A stretch of 64,000 nt of DNA from CALOBA01 sp942491465 (lineage in GTDB: Bacteria; Pseudomonadota; Gammaproteobacteria; Chromatiales; Chromatiaceae): contig CALOBA010000072.1 in NCBI GenBank assembly GCA_942491465.1, positions 115,092 to 179,091 of the forward strand. The letters are read 5' to 3'. A model generated the notes under the pieces. That model did no database searches and was not told where the DNA came from. It worked only from the letters and a program-made list of their open reading frames with translations. This document shows, one piece after another, positions 25,965 to 34,072 of this stretch (position 1 is its first letter; each line of letters begins with the position of its first letter). Position numbers and translations under genes: made by a program.

Positions 25965-26471
25965 TTATCCTAACCGAGGGCGCTCCGGGTCCGGCAGCAC
26001 CACGGGGCGCAGCGACTGCTCGCCGCCGTGGGCGGCCCAGAGCTGGGCGTAGGTCAGGCCGCGCACGGGATGCCGCTCCCTCGGCGCGACCTCGGCCAGC
26101 GGGCCGAGGACGAAGGCGTATTGCAGGATCTCGGCGCGGGGCAGCACGACGCCGTCGATGTCGCCGACGGCGTCGCCGTAGGTGAGCAGGTCCAGGTCCA
26201 GCGTGCGCGGGGCGAAGCGCTCGCCGCCGCGCACGCGGCCGTTGGCGTTTTCGATGGCGCGCAGGCGGGTGACGATCTCGGCCACCGGCAGGTCGGTGTC
26301 GATGCCGGCGACCAGGTTGTAGAACGGATCGCCGTCGAAGCCCACTGCGGCGTTCTCGTAGACGCTGGACAGCTGCAGCGGGCCGAAGTGTTCGCGCAGC
26401 GCCGCCATCGCGGACGTGATCGCGCGCTCGCGATCCTGGTTGCTGCCGATGCTGATCCAGCAGCGGGTCAC
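25965..26471 (-). CDS. folK: 2-amino-4-hydroxy-6-hydroxymethyldihydropteridine pyrophosphokinase
   Basis: A 168-residue HPPK. It begins CWISIGSNQDRERAI, has the loop ENAAVGFDGDPFYNLV and the signature RTLDLDLLTYGD that binds metal and ATP, then LPRAEILQYAFVLGPLAEVAP. It transfers pyrophosphate from ATP to 6-hydroxymethyl-dihydropterin in folate synthesis. Its start overlaps the end of folB by 4 bases, so the two successive folate enzymes are co-translated. Confidence 0.95.
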   Translation of the reverse strand: MTRCWISIGSNQDRERAITSAMAALREHFGPLQLSSVYENAAVGFDGDPFYNLVAGIDTDLPVAEIVTRLRAIENANGRVRGGERFAPRTLDLDLLTYGDAVGDIDGVVLPRAEILQYAFVLGPLAEVAPRERHPVRGLTYAQLWAAHGGEQSLRPVVLPDPERPRLG

Positions 26472-26827
26472 GCCGGCCGCTCGCCGCGCTCGATGATCAC
26501 GCCGACGCCGTCGGCATCGGTGACGGCGCCGGTCTTGTTCAGCGTGAGGCGCAGCCAGGGCACGCCGTACTCGTTGCGGACGATATCGGCGCAGCGCTCG
26601 GCCAGGGTCTCCACCAGCTCGAAGCGCGACTCGCCGACGAACTGCTTCAGGCGTTTGGAGACGGATTTGTAGTCGAGGGCGTCGGCGATCTGATCGGTGG
26701 CCGCCGCGGTGGCTACGTCGGCGGCCATCTCCAGGTCCAGCACCACGGTCTGGCGGATGGTCTTTTCCCAGTCGTAGATGCCGATGGTGGTGGCGATGCG
26801 CAGGCCGCGGATGAAGACGATGTCCAT
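26468..26827 (-). CDS. folB: dihydroneopterin aldolase
   Basis: I chose the internal ATG at 26827, giving 119 residues (MDIVFIRGLRIATTIGIYDW), because FolB proteins normally begin at this strand; an upstream ATG at 26872 would add 15 Pro-rich residues. Visible family marks are ALDYKSVSKRL, VETLAERCADIV and LTLNKTGAV with the active-site lysine. It cleaves dihydroneopterin to hydroxymethyl-dihydropterin, the substrate of FolK encoded next. Confidence 0.93.
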   Translation of the reverse strand: MDIVFIRGLRIATTIGIYDWEKTIRQTVVLDLEMAADVATAAATDQIADALDYKSVSKRLKQFVGESRFELVETLAERCADIVRNEYGVPWLRLTLNKTGAVTDADGVGVIIERGERPA

Positions 26828-26953
26828 GGGCAAGGGCTCGGGCTTTGGGGTGATTGGAGGTTGGCGGGACATGAATCAGGCGATTGACGGCAATCGCCTT
26901 GGCTTGCGAGGCATGTTAGCGATCCGAGCGGGCGTTACAAGGGAAGCAGGCCG

Positions 26954-27502
26954 TCAATCGATCCCGAGCAGGTAGGCCAGGTCGACCTCGACCGCCTCGA
27001 ATGGGGGAATCCGGGCACGCCCTTCGCCTTTGATGGTCGCGATGATCCGGTAGTGGCCGCCGTCGAGCTCATGGGCGATCAGGACCCGGTCCTCCGGCCA
27101 GATCAGCCAATAGAACGGCACCCGATGGCGCTGCAGGAGCAGCGGGACAACCAGCGTATCCTTGCGCTCATGTCCCGGGGAGACGATCTCGCAGACCCAG
27201 TCAGGTCGCTGATCAACAATGCCCGTCGGCGGCTCGGGAAGACGCTCACGGCGCCAGCCGGCGACATCGTGGGTGGGGCACTCATGGGCCTCGTAGGCGA
27301 CGCTGATCTCGGTGGCAATCCACCAGCCGCCGGGGCCGGCCCCACCATCGTAGGGTCCGAGCGCGGAGAAGGTGCGGCCTTGCGCCCGGCCGTGCTCGAA
27401 TCGCGCCATCGGTCGGCGCAGGATCTCGCCGCCGATCAGTTCGACGCGCTCCTCCGGGCTCAGCAGCAGGTCGTCGATGGTCTTGAGCTTCAGCGCTTGC
27501 AC
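26954..27502 (-). CDS. Uma2-family (DUF820) putative nuclease
   Basis: A 182-residue protein of the Uma2/DUF820 type. It has YVRLLSPEER-like start (LLLSPEERVELIGGEILRRP), ATEISVAYEAHECPTHDVAGW, and the PD-(D/E)XK core QRPDWVCEIVSPGHERKD. The fold is that of restriction-like nucleases, but the biological role of the family is unknown; members are abundant in cyanobacteria and purple bacteria. It is divergent from the methyltransferase gene that follows. Confidence 0.88.
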   Translation of the reverse strand: MQALKLKTIDDLLLSPEERVELIGGEILRRPMARFEHGRAQGRTFSALGPYDGGAGPGGWWIATEISVAYEAHECPTHDVAGWRRERLPEPPTGIVDQRPDWVCEIVSPGHERKDTLVVPLLLQRHRVPFYWLIWPEDRVLIAHELDGGHYRIIATIKGEGRARIPPFEAVEVDLAYLLGID

Positions 27503-27646
27503 ATGGGCTACCTCGCGAAACGGAAGGGTTCGGTCCGGGTGGGCGCTATCCTAGCATCGGGCGATTTCGGTTGAGCAGGCCGGCGATGCGCAACAGCGAT
27601 CACGATTGCAGGTAGCTGCCGGCATCACCCGCTGTATCATCCCGCC

Positions 27647-29542
27647 ATGTCCATGCCCTCCGCCACGCCAGCCATCCCGTCCGAGTTTCGGGCAACGTCG
27701 AGCCTCATGCCCGCGGCCATCGCCCGACTGCGCGCATTCGCCCGCACCGCGGTCGCTGCGGACGAGGCGGGGCAGCTTCGCATCGCCCGCGGCTGCTGCG
27801 CCACCGTGCTGCGCGCCTATTGGGAGCAGGCCCAGCCGGGGCGGCTGCCGGAGCCGCCGGCCGACCTGATGGACCTGGACGCAGCCCAGCGTATTGCGCC
27901 GCTGCTGAGCGACCTGGCGGACGCGCTCGGTCGCGGTGGCCCGGAACGGGCCTTCTACGAGCTGGGCCGACTGTACACGGCGCTGCTGCCGCCCGCCTAT
28001 CGCGCCCGCCACGGCGTCTATTACACGCCCCCCCAGCTGGCCGAGCGGCTGCTGGATCAGGTCGCGGCGGCGGGCATCGACTGGACGACCGTTCGGGTGC
28101 TGGACCCGGCCTGCGGCGGCGGCGCCTTTCTCGGGCCGACCGCGCGGCGGATGCTGACGGCGGTCCGCCGCGCGCGGCCGGCAGCGACGCCGGCCCAGCT
28201 GCGCGGGCAGATATCGGCCCGCCTGCAGGGCTTCGAGATCGATCCCTTCGGGGCATGGATCGCCCGCGCCGCCGTCGATGCCGTCTTGTGGGTGCCCGAC
28301 CAACTCCAGCCCGCGGGCGGCCTGGCCCCCATCGTCGGCGATGCGCTCAACCTGCCGGAGCCCGATGCCGACGCCGGCTTCGACCTCGTCATCGGCAACC
28401 CGCCCTACGGCCGGGTCGGTCTGTCGCCGACGCTGCGCCAGCGTTACCGTCGCAGCCTCTACGGCCATGCCAACCTCTACGGCGTCTTCACCGACCTCGC
28501 GCTGCGGCACACCTGCGCGGGCGGCATCATCGCCTACGTGACCCCGACATCGTTTCTTGCCGGGAGCTACTTCAAGAACCTGCGGCGGCTGCTGGCGGAG
28601 CAGGCGCCCCCGGTTAGCCTGGACTTCGTCGCCGCCCGCGGCGGCGTCTTCGACGACGTGCTCCAAGAGACCCTGCTCGCGGTCTACCGCAAGGATGGCG
28701 TGCGCCGGCAGGCACAGACCACCACCATCGCCGCCGACGGCAATGGGCCGCTCAAGGTCGACCCGGCCGGCACGCTGACGCTGCCGGCATCGGCGACCGA
28801 GCCCTGGCTCGCGCCGCGCAATCGCAGCCAGGCCCGACTGCTCGCAAGGGCGCAGCGCTGCGCCGCTCGGCTGGTGGACTGGGGCTATCGGGTCAGCACC
28901 GGACCCCTGGTCTGGAACCGCCACCGAGCCCAGCTGACCACCAAGCCCGGCGTCGACTGCCTGCCGCTGATCTGGGCCGAGTCCATCGGCGCGGAGGGTC
29001 GCTTCCGATTTCGCGCCGAGAAGAAGAACCACCTGCCCTATTGCCGAGTCCGCGACCGCCGCGACCACTGGCTCGTCATCCGCGAGCCCTGTGTGCTGCT
29101 GCAGCGCACCACGGCCAAGGAGCAGCCGCGGCGGCTGATCGCCGCCGAGCTGCCGGCGGCCTTTATCGCCGAGCACGGCGGCGCCGTGGTGGAGAATCAC
29201 CTGAACATGATCCGCCCGCTCGACGGCGTGGCGGCGGTCCCCGCGGCGGTGCTGGCGGCGCTGCTCAATTCCCGCGTCGTCGACGACCTGTTCCGCTGCA
29301 TCAGCGGCAGCGTCGCCGTCTCCGCCTACGAGCTCTCGGCGCTGCCGCTGCCGGCGGCCGATGCGCTGCACCATCTGACCGAGCGGGTCCAGGCCGGGGC
29401 GTCCCGCGCCGAGCTGGATGCCGCGTGCGCATGTCTCTACGGAGTGAACGAACATCGAGCAAACCGCGCTACGCCTTGCAAGCAGATTTCGCAGCGCTGT
29501 TCAAACCGGAGCTATCGGGCGCATCGCTCGGTGAGGCCATAG
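27647..29542 (+). CDS. DNA adenine N6-methyltransferase of a BsuBI/PstI-like R-M system
   Basis: A 631-residue methyltransferase. It shows HGVYYTPPQLAERLLDQV, the SAM motif VLDPACGGGAFLGP, an acidic GFEIDPFG motif, and the catalytic motif IV as VIGNPPYGRVG. The C-terminal half holds a target-recognition region. N6-adenine methylases with NPPY of this gamma-like layout accompany PstI-type enzymes. Its last 112 bases overlap the restriction endonuclease start in another frame, so its final 37 or so residues may be dispensable. Confidence 0.9.
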   Translation: MSMPSATPAIPSEFRATSSLMPAAIARLRAFARTAVAADEAGQLRIARGCCATVLRAYWEQAQPGRLPEPPADLMDLDAAQRIAPLLSDLADALGRGGPERAFYELGRLYTALLPPAYRARHGVYYTPPQLAERLLDQVAAAGIDWTTVRVLDPACGGGAFLGPTARRMLTAVRRARPAATPAQLRGQISARLQGFEIDPFGAWIARAAVDAVLWVPDQLQPAGGLAPIVGDALNLPEPDADAGFDLVIGNPPYGRVGLSPTLRQRYRRSLYGHANLYGVFTDLALRHTCAGGIIAYVTPTSFLAGSYFKNLRRLLAEQAPPVSLDFVAARGGVFDDVLQETLLAVYRKDGVRRQAQTTTIAADGNGPLKVDPAGTLTLPASATEPWLAPRNRSQARLLARAQRCAARLVDWGYRVSTGPLVWNRHRAQLTTKPGVDCLPLIWAESIGAEGRFRFRAEKKNHLPYCRVRDRRDHWLVIREPCVLLQRTTAKEQPRRLIAAELPAAFIAEHGGAVVENHLNMIRPLDGVAAVPAAVLAALLNSRVVDDLFRCISGSVAVSAYELSALPLPAADALHHLTERVQAGASRAELDAACACLYGVNEHRANRATPCKQISQRCSNRSYRAHRSVRP

Positions 29543-30153
29543 CGGATTGGCAAACCAGATTCTTGAGCAAGGGCGCGCTCACCCGTGTCGCGCTGCGCCG
29601 GTCGGCAGCCTCTGACGTCGAAGGTGTTTTGGTCACCTTCCCAAATGGCGAGACGCGCCGGATGACGGCTGGCCCCAGCTCGGAGATCTCCCGCGCCGTG
29701 ATCGAGACCTTCGCGCCGGCCTTTCTGCGCGAGCCCTTCGTGCTCTGGCTTAGCGAGAGCGGCAGCAAGGTGGTTGCGCGCGATGATGCTCTGGCGACCA
29801 AGATCGGCCTGCCGATCCAGGTCGACCGCGATCTGCCGGACATCATCCTGGTCGACCTCGGGGTCGCGGACACGGTGATCCTGTTTATCGAAGTCGTCGC
29901 CACCGACGGCCCGGTCAGCGAGCGGCGACGGGCCGACTTGGTGGAGATGTCCGCGAAAGGCGGGTTCAGCCCGCGCCAGCTCGCCTTCCTCAGCGCCTTT
30001 GCCGACCGGGATGCACCGGGCTATCGGAAGGCGTATCGGAGCCTGGCCTGGGGCAGCTTTGCCTGGTTCGCCTCGGAGCCGGACAAGCTCGTGCTGCTGC
30101 ACGACGGCGAGATCGAGCTGGATCGGCTGCTTAGGCTGGACGAGCGGGATTGA
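29431..30153 (+). CDS. BsuBI/PstI-like type II restriction endonuclease
   Basis: The ATG at 29431 lies inside the methyltransferase gene and gives 240 residues. The C-terminal half shows the BsuBI/PstI catalytic region: DLPDIILVDLGVADTVILFI then EVVATDGPVSERR, which supplies the acidic and basic residues of the nuclease core. PstI-type enzymes cut CTGCAG, but target specificity cannot be read from sequence. It is shorter than R.PstI (about 326 residues), so the N-terminal region is reduced. The pair looks intact and should act as host defence. Confidence 0.85.
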   Translation: MSLRSERTSSKPRYALQADFAALFKPELSGASLGEAIADWQTRFLSKGALTRVALRRSAASDVEGVLVTFPNGETRRMTAGPSSEISRAVIETFAPAFLREPFVLWLSESGSKVVARDDALATKIGLPIQVDRDLPDIILVDLGVADTVILFIEVVATDGPVSERRRADLVEMSAKGGFSPRQLAFLSAFADRDAPGYRKAYRSLAWGSFAWFASEPDKLVLLHDGEIELDRLLRLDERD

Positions 30154-30173
30154 GCAGGCACCCCGTTTTCGGG

Positions 30174-31724
30174 TCATGGCGCCAGTGTTTCCACCTCGAA
30201 CCCCACCAGCGTGCGCTCGAGGCGGCTGAATTCGATGCCGACCAAGTGCATCGGCAGGCCCTCGGCGCGGTACTTGTCGGCGTAGCCGCGGTCCTTGATC
30301 TGTTGCAGCGCGGCGCCCTCGGGGGCCAGCTCGACCACCTTGAATTCGAACAGCCAGAGCCGGCCGTTGAAGCGCAGGCGCAGGTCCAGGCGGCCATGGC
30401 TGCTGGCGTCTTCGCAGGCCAGGTCGAGCCCGAGGGTGGCCAGGTGGCTGTAGAAGACGCTGGCGTAGAAGCCTTCGAAGCGGGCGATCTCGTTGCCGTC
30501 GTGCCACTGGTGCGGGATGGCGGCGAACAGGCTGACGATGTGTTGGCGCAGGGCCTCAAGATCGGCGGCGACCAGGATGTCGTAGAGGCGGCTTGCCAGC
30601 TCGCTGGCCTGTCCCGGCTCGCCGATCAGGGCCTTGGCCAGGCTGTCGTTGAGGGCGGCGCTGACCTCCAGGTTCGGATAGCCCAGGCTGTATTCGCGGC
30701 GCGCGCCGATCTGGCGGGTGCCGGTGAAGGTCAGGTAGCCGGTCTGCCAGAGCAGCGCCTCGGGGGCGAGATGGTCGACGTCGAAGGCCGACAGCAGTGC
30801 CTCGTCGGCGCGCAGATGCGCGAGCTTGGGGGTGTAGAAGCCGCGCTCGGTCATCAGGTCGATGAGAAAGGTCGGCGTGCCGGTCTCGAACCACCAGGAC
30901 TGGAACAGGCGCTTGCGAAACAGCAGCAACAGGTCAAAGGGGTTGTAGACCGCCTCGCCGAGCCAGTTGTAGCCGTTGTACCAGGCGCGGATCTGCTCGC
31001 GGTCCAGCCCCTCCAGCTCCGGCGCGAAGACCCGGTCGAGGTCCGCTTCGGTATAGCCGCACAGCGCCGAATAGCTTGCGTCCACGGTGATGTCGATCAG
31101 GTTGTTGAGCCCCGAGAACAGGCTGACTTTGCTGAATTTGCTTACCCCCGTGAGAAAGGCGAAGCGGATGTGCGCATCCGAGTCCTTGATCACCGAGTAG
31201 AGGTTGCGCAGGCCGTCGCGCATCTGCCGCGCGGTCTCCGGGTCGGTGATGTTGTCCAGGATCGGCTTGTCGTACTCGTCCACCAGCACCACCACGCGCT
31301 CACCGGTGTCCGCATGCGCCTTGCGGATCAGCTCGGCGAAACAGCCTGCCGGCGTCGGCTGCGTGCAGCGGATGCCGAGCGCATCCTGATTGATGGCGAG
31401 CTGTTCGCCGATCTTGGTGTCGAGGTCGGCCGGTCGACGCACCACCCCGCCGCCGAAGCTCAGCCGAATCACCGGAAACCGCCGCGACCAGTCCCAGCCG
31501 CGCTCCGCCTCCAGGCCCTTGAACAGGGCCGCGTTGCCCTCGAACAGCTCGGCGAGCGTGTCGAGGAACAGCGACTTGCCGAAGCGCCGCGGGCGCGAGA
31601 GGAAATAGTGCTTGCCCTCGGCGATCAGCCGCAGCGCAAGGCCGGTCTTGTCCACATAGTAGAAATCGCCCTCGCGGATCTCGCGGAAGGTCTGGATGCC
31701 GATGGGCAGGGCGCGTCGGTTCAT
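30174..31724 (-). CDS. AAA-ATPase-like protein with C-terminal PD-(D/E)XK nuclease domain
   Basis: A 516-residue protein of the AAA-ATPase-like/DUF1703 type. The N-terminus reads LPIGIQTFREIREGDFYYVD then KT, and the P-loop-like motif is FLSRPRRFGKSLFLDTL. A Walker B-like VVVLVDEYDKPILD and an FLTGVSKFSKVS segment follow. The C-terminal domain has GRLDLRLRFNGRLWLFEFKV, the D...E-x-K core of a nuclease fold. The family is very common in anaerobes and purple bacteria, often multicopy; its biological role is not established. It converges on the restriction endonuclease gene. Confidence 0.9.
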   Translation of the reverse strand: MNRRALPIGIQTFREIREGDFYYVDKTGLALRLIAEGKHYFLSRPRRFGKSLFLDTLAELFEGNAALFKGLEAERGWDWSRRFPVIRLSFGGGVVRRPADLDTKIGEQLAINQDALGIRCTQPTPAGCFAELIRKAHADTGERVVVLVDEYDKPILDNITDPETARQMRDGLRNLYSVIKDSDAHIRFAFLTGVSKFSKVSLFSGLNNLIDITVDASYSALCGYTEADLDRVFAPELEGLDREQIRAWYNGYNWLGEAVYNPFDLLLLFRKRLFQSWWFETGTPTFLIDLMTERGFYTPKLAHLRADEALLSAFDVDHLAPEALLWQTGYLTFTGTRQIGARREYSLGYPNLEVSAALNDSLAKALIGEPGQASELASRLYDILVAADLEALRQHIVSLFAAIPHQWHDGNEIARFEGFYASVFYSHLATLGLDLACEDASSHGRLDLRLRFNGRLWLFEFKVVELAPEGAALQQIKDRGYADKYRAEGLPMHLVGIEFSRLERTLVGFEVETLAP

Positions 31725-31876
31725 GGCGATGGATCGGCTCGGCAGGTCGGAATCGGTACCCGAGACTCTAGCACGGCTGCGCTTTACCTCGATTCCAGGG
31801 TCGGACGGGCAGGCAGTTCAAGGTTGCGGTGCAAGACCACCCGCGCATTGAACGAGCCGCCCCGCTGTCGCCGGCT

Positions 31877-31930
31877 CGGCGCTGGAGCGCCGGGGGATGC
31901 GCAACGACGCCGGAGCGTCGTTGCGATCAG
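31877..31930 (-). repeat. REP-like palindromic element, copy 3
   Basis: On this strand it reads CGGCGCTGGAGCGCCG, GGGATGCG, then CAACGACGC-CGGAG-CGTCGTTG and CGATCAG, the inverse of copies 1 and 2. It lies between the AAA-ATPase-like gene and the PTS operon end. Confidence 0.7.
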
Positions 31931-31965
31931 ACCGCGATCAGACCCGGGCGCGACGCGCCCCGCGC

Positions 31966-34056
31966 TCAGGGCGCCATCGCCGCCTTCATCTCCGCCGCAT
32001 ACTGATCGGCGTTGAGCCCGACGATCAGGTGCAGCACGCCGTCTTGCAGGCGCTGAATGCCCTGCACGCCGGCGGCGGCCAGCGCCGGCTCGTCGAGCCT
32101 GCCGGCATCGACGACGGCCACGCGCAGCCGGGTCTCGGCGGCGGCCTCGGTCTGCTGCACGTTGGCGCTGCCGCCCAGGGCGGCGAGGATGGCGCGGGCC
32201 TTGTCCGGGGCCTGCGGGTCGCGGGCGCGGGGACGCAGGTCGTCGGCCTTGTAGCTGACCTTGGGGGCCGCGGCACCTTCGGGCAGCTCGGCCTCGGCGC
32301 CGGCGTGGGCCAGGTATTCCTCCATGTCGGTCTTCAGGTTGTCGGACTTGGGGCCGAAGATGGCCTGCAGGTTGTTGCCGACCACGACCACGCCGGCGGC
32401 GCCCATGGCCTTGAGCTTGTCGGGGTTGGCCTTGCCGATGTCGGCGACCTCGACGCGCAGGCGGGTGATGCAGGCGTCGAGTCCGGCGATGTTGCGCTTG
32501 CCGCCGAAGGCCAGCACCAGCTCGCGGGCGAAGTCGTCGGCGATGACGTCCTTGTAGCTGTCGGCCTCGGCGCTGGCCTGCTCGCGGCCCGGGGTCTGCA
32601 GGTTGAAGCGCAGGATCAGGGTGCGGAAGACGACGTAGTAGACCAGCGCGAAGATCGGCCCCAGTGCCAGGATCACCCAGGGCTTGATGTTGTTGACCCA
32701 GTACAGGGCGTAGTCGATGAAGCCGTGGCTGAAGCTGTAGCCCAGGCGCGCGTCGAGCAGGTAGGTGACCAGATAGGCGATGCCCACCAGCACGGCGTGG
32801 ACGACATAGAGCAGCGGGGCGACGAACAGGAAGGCGAACTCCAACGGCTCGGTGATTCCGGTGAGGAACGACGTCAGCGCCGCCGAGCCCATGATGCCGG
32901 CCACCCGCGCCTTGTTCTCGGGCTTGGCGGTGTGGTAGATGGCCAGCGCCGCGGCGGGCAGGCCGAACATCTTGAACACGAAGCCGCCGCCGAGGATGGC
33001 GGCCTCGAAGTCGCCGGCGAAATACCGGCTGATCACACCGTGCACGGCCTCGCCGGTGTCCGGGTCGATGTAGGTGCCGACCTCGAAGAAGAAGGGCACG
33101 TTCCAGATGTGGTGCAGGCCGAAGGGCAGCAGCATGCGCTCGACCACACCGTAGATGGTCACCGCCGCGGCCGGGTTGCCGTAGGCGGCCCAGTCGCCGA
33201 AGCTGCGGATGGCCCCGCCGATGGGCGGCCAGATCAGGGCCAGCACCGCCGCCAGGCCGATGGCGGCGAAGGAGACGACGATGGGCACGAAGCGCTTGCC
33301 GGCGAAGAAGCCCAGGTACGCGGGCAGCTGGATGCGGTAGTAGCGGTTGAACAGCCCCGCGGCGATCAGGCCGATGAGGATGCCGCCGAAGACGCCGGTG
33401 TCGATGGACTCGATGCCGAAGATCTTCTTGATCTCGGCGCGGCTCTGGGCGGGCGGGAAGGCGACCGCGGTGCCGGTGGCGTCTTGGTACAGGGCCAGCG
33501 CGCCGCCGCCTTCTTCGAGCGCTTGCAGCGTGAACGGGATGGCCACGGCGGCGTCGGCCTCGCCGCAGCGAACCTGCCCATCGGCGATCTCGTCCAGGCG
33601 GACCTTGGCCAGGGTGCGCCCGGCGGCGTCCAGACAGACGAAGCGCTCGCGGGCGCTGTCGTATTCCACATAGGCGCTGTCGCCGTCGCCCAGCGCCAAG
33701 GGCTCGGCCGGGGCCATCCACTGGATGAACAACAGCCCGATGACGCCGAGGGCGGCGACCAGCACGAAGTAGCCGACGGCGGCGGCCATGGCCGCGACGC
33801 CGTCGTTCTTGGTGAAGCCGAGCACGACGCCGATGGCGAAGATCAGCGGCAGGATGGTGAACACGGCGCCGCCGGCGGCGGCCATGACCTCGCCGACGTC
33901 GATCAGCCACAGGGGCAGGTCCTCGGCACCGGCGATGGAGCTGCCGACGCCGAGCAGGATGCCGGCCACCGGCAGCACGGAGACGGGCAGCATCAGCGCC
34001 TTGCCGATCTTCTGCAGGTTGGCGAAGGCGCCGTCCCAGGTTGCTTTCAGGTTCAT
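31966..34056 (-). CDS. PTS sugar transporter EIIC-EIIB with a second, degenerate EIIB
   Basis: A 696-residue glucose/N-acetylglucosamine-type PTS permease. The EIIC domain (about 1-480) has PVSVLPVAGILLGVG, the GITEPLEFAFLF substrate loop and many membrane helices. EIIB (about 500-580) carries the phosphocysteine in LDACITRLRVEV and FGPKSDNLKTDMEEYL. A second EIIB-like module (about 625-695) reads AETRLRVAVVDAG..., with the cysteine replaced, so it cannot carry phosphate. Between two EIIC helices there is an unusual soluble insertion (about 125-195). EIIA is supplied by the fusion protein encoded upstream. Sugar specificity is not certain. Confidence 0.9.
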   Translation of the reverse strand: MNLKATWDGAFANLQKIGKALMLPVSVLPVAGILLGVGSSIAGAEDLPLWLIDVGEVMAAAGGAVFTILPLIFAIGVVLGFTKNDGVAAMAAAVGYFVLVAALGVIGLLFIQWMAPAEPLALGDGDSAYVEYDSARERFVCLDAAGRTLAKVRLDEIADGQVRCGEADAAVAIPFTLQALEEGGGALALYQDATGTAVAFPPAQSRAEIKKIFGIESIDTGVFGGILIGLIAAGLFNRYYRIQLPAYLGFFAGKRFVPIVVSFAAIGLAAVLALIWPPIGGAIRSFGDWAAYGNPAAAVTIYGVVERMLLPFGLHHIWNVPFFFEVGTYIDPDTGEAVHGVISRYFAGDFEAAILGGGFVFKMFGLPAAALAIYHTAKPENKARVAGIMGSAALTSFLTGITEPLEFAFLFVAPLLYVVHAVLVGIAYLVTYLLDARLGYSFSHGFIDYALYWVNNIKPWVILALGPIFALVYYVVFRTLILRFNLQTPGREQASAEADSYKDVIADDFARELVLAFGGKRNIAGLDACITRLRVEVADIGKANPDKLKAMGAAGVVVVGNNLQAIFGPKSDNLKTDMEEYLAHAGAEAELPEGAAAPKVSYKADDLRPRARDPQAPDKARAILAALGGSANVQQTEAAAETRLRVAVVDAGRLDEPALAAAGVQGIQRLQDGVLHLIVGLNADQYAAEMKAAMAP

Positions 34057-34072
34057 ATTGGCATCCCCTCGG

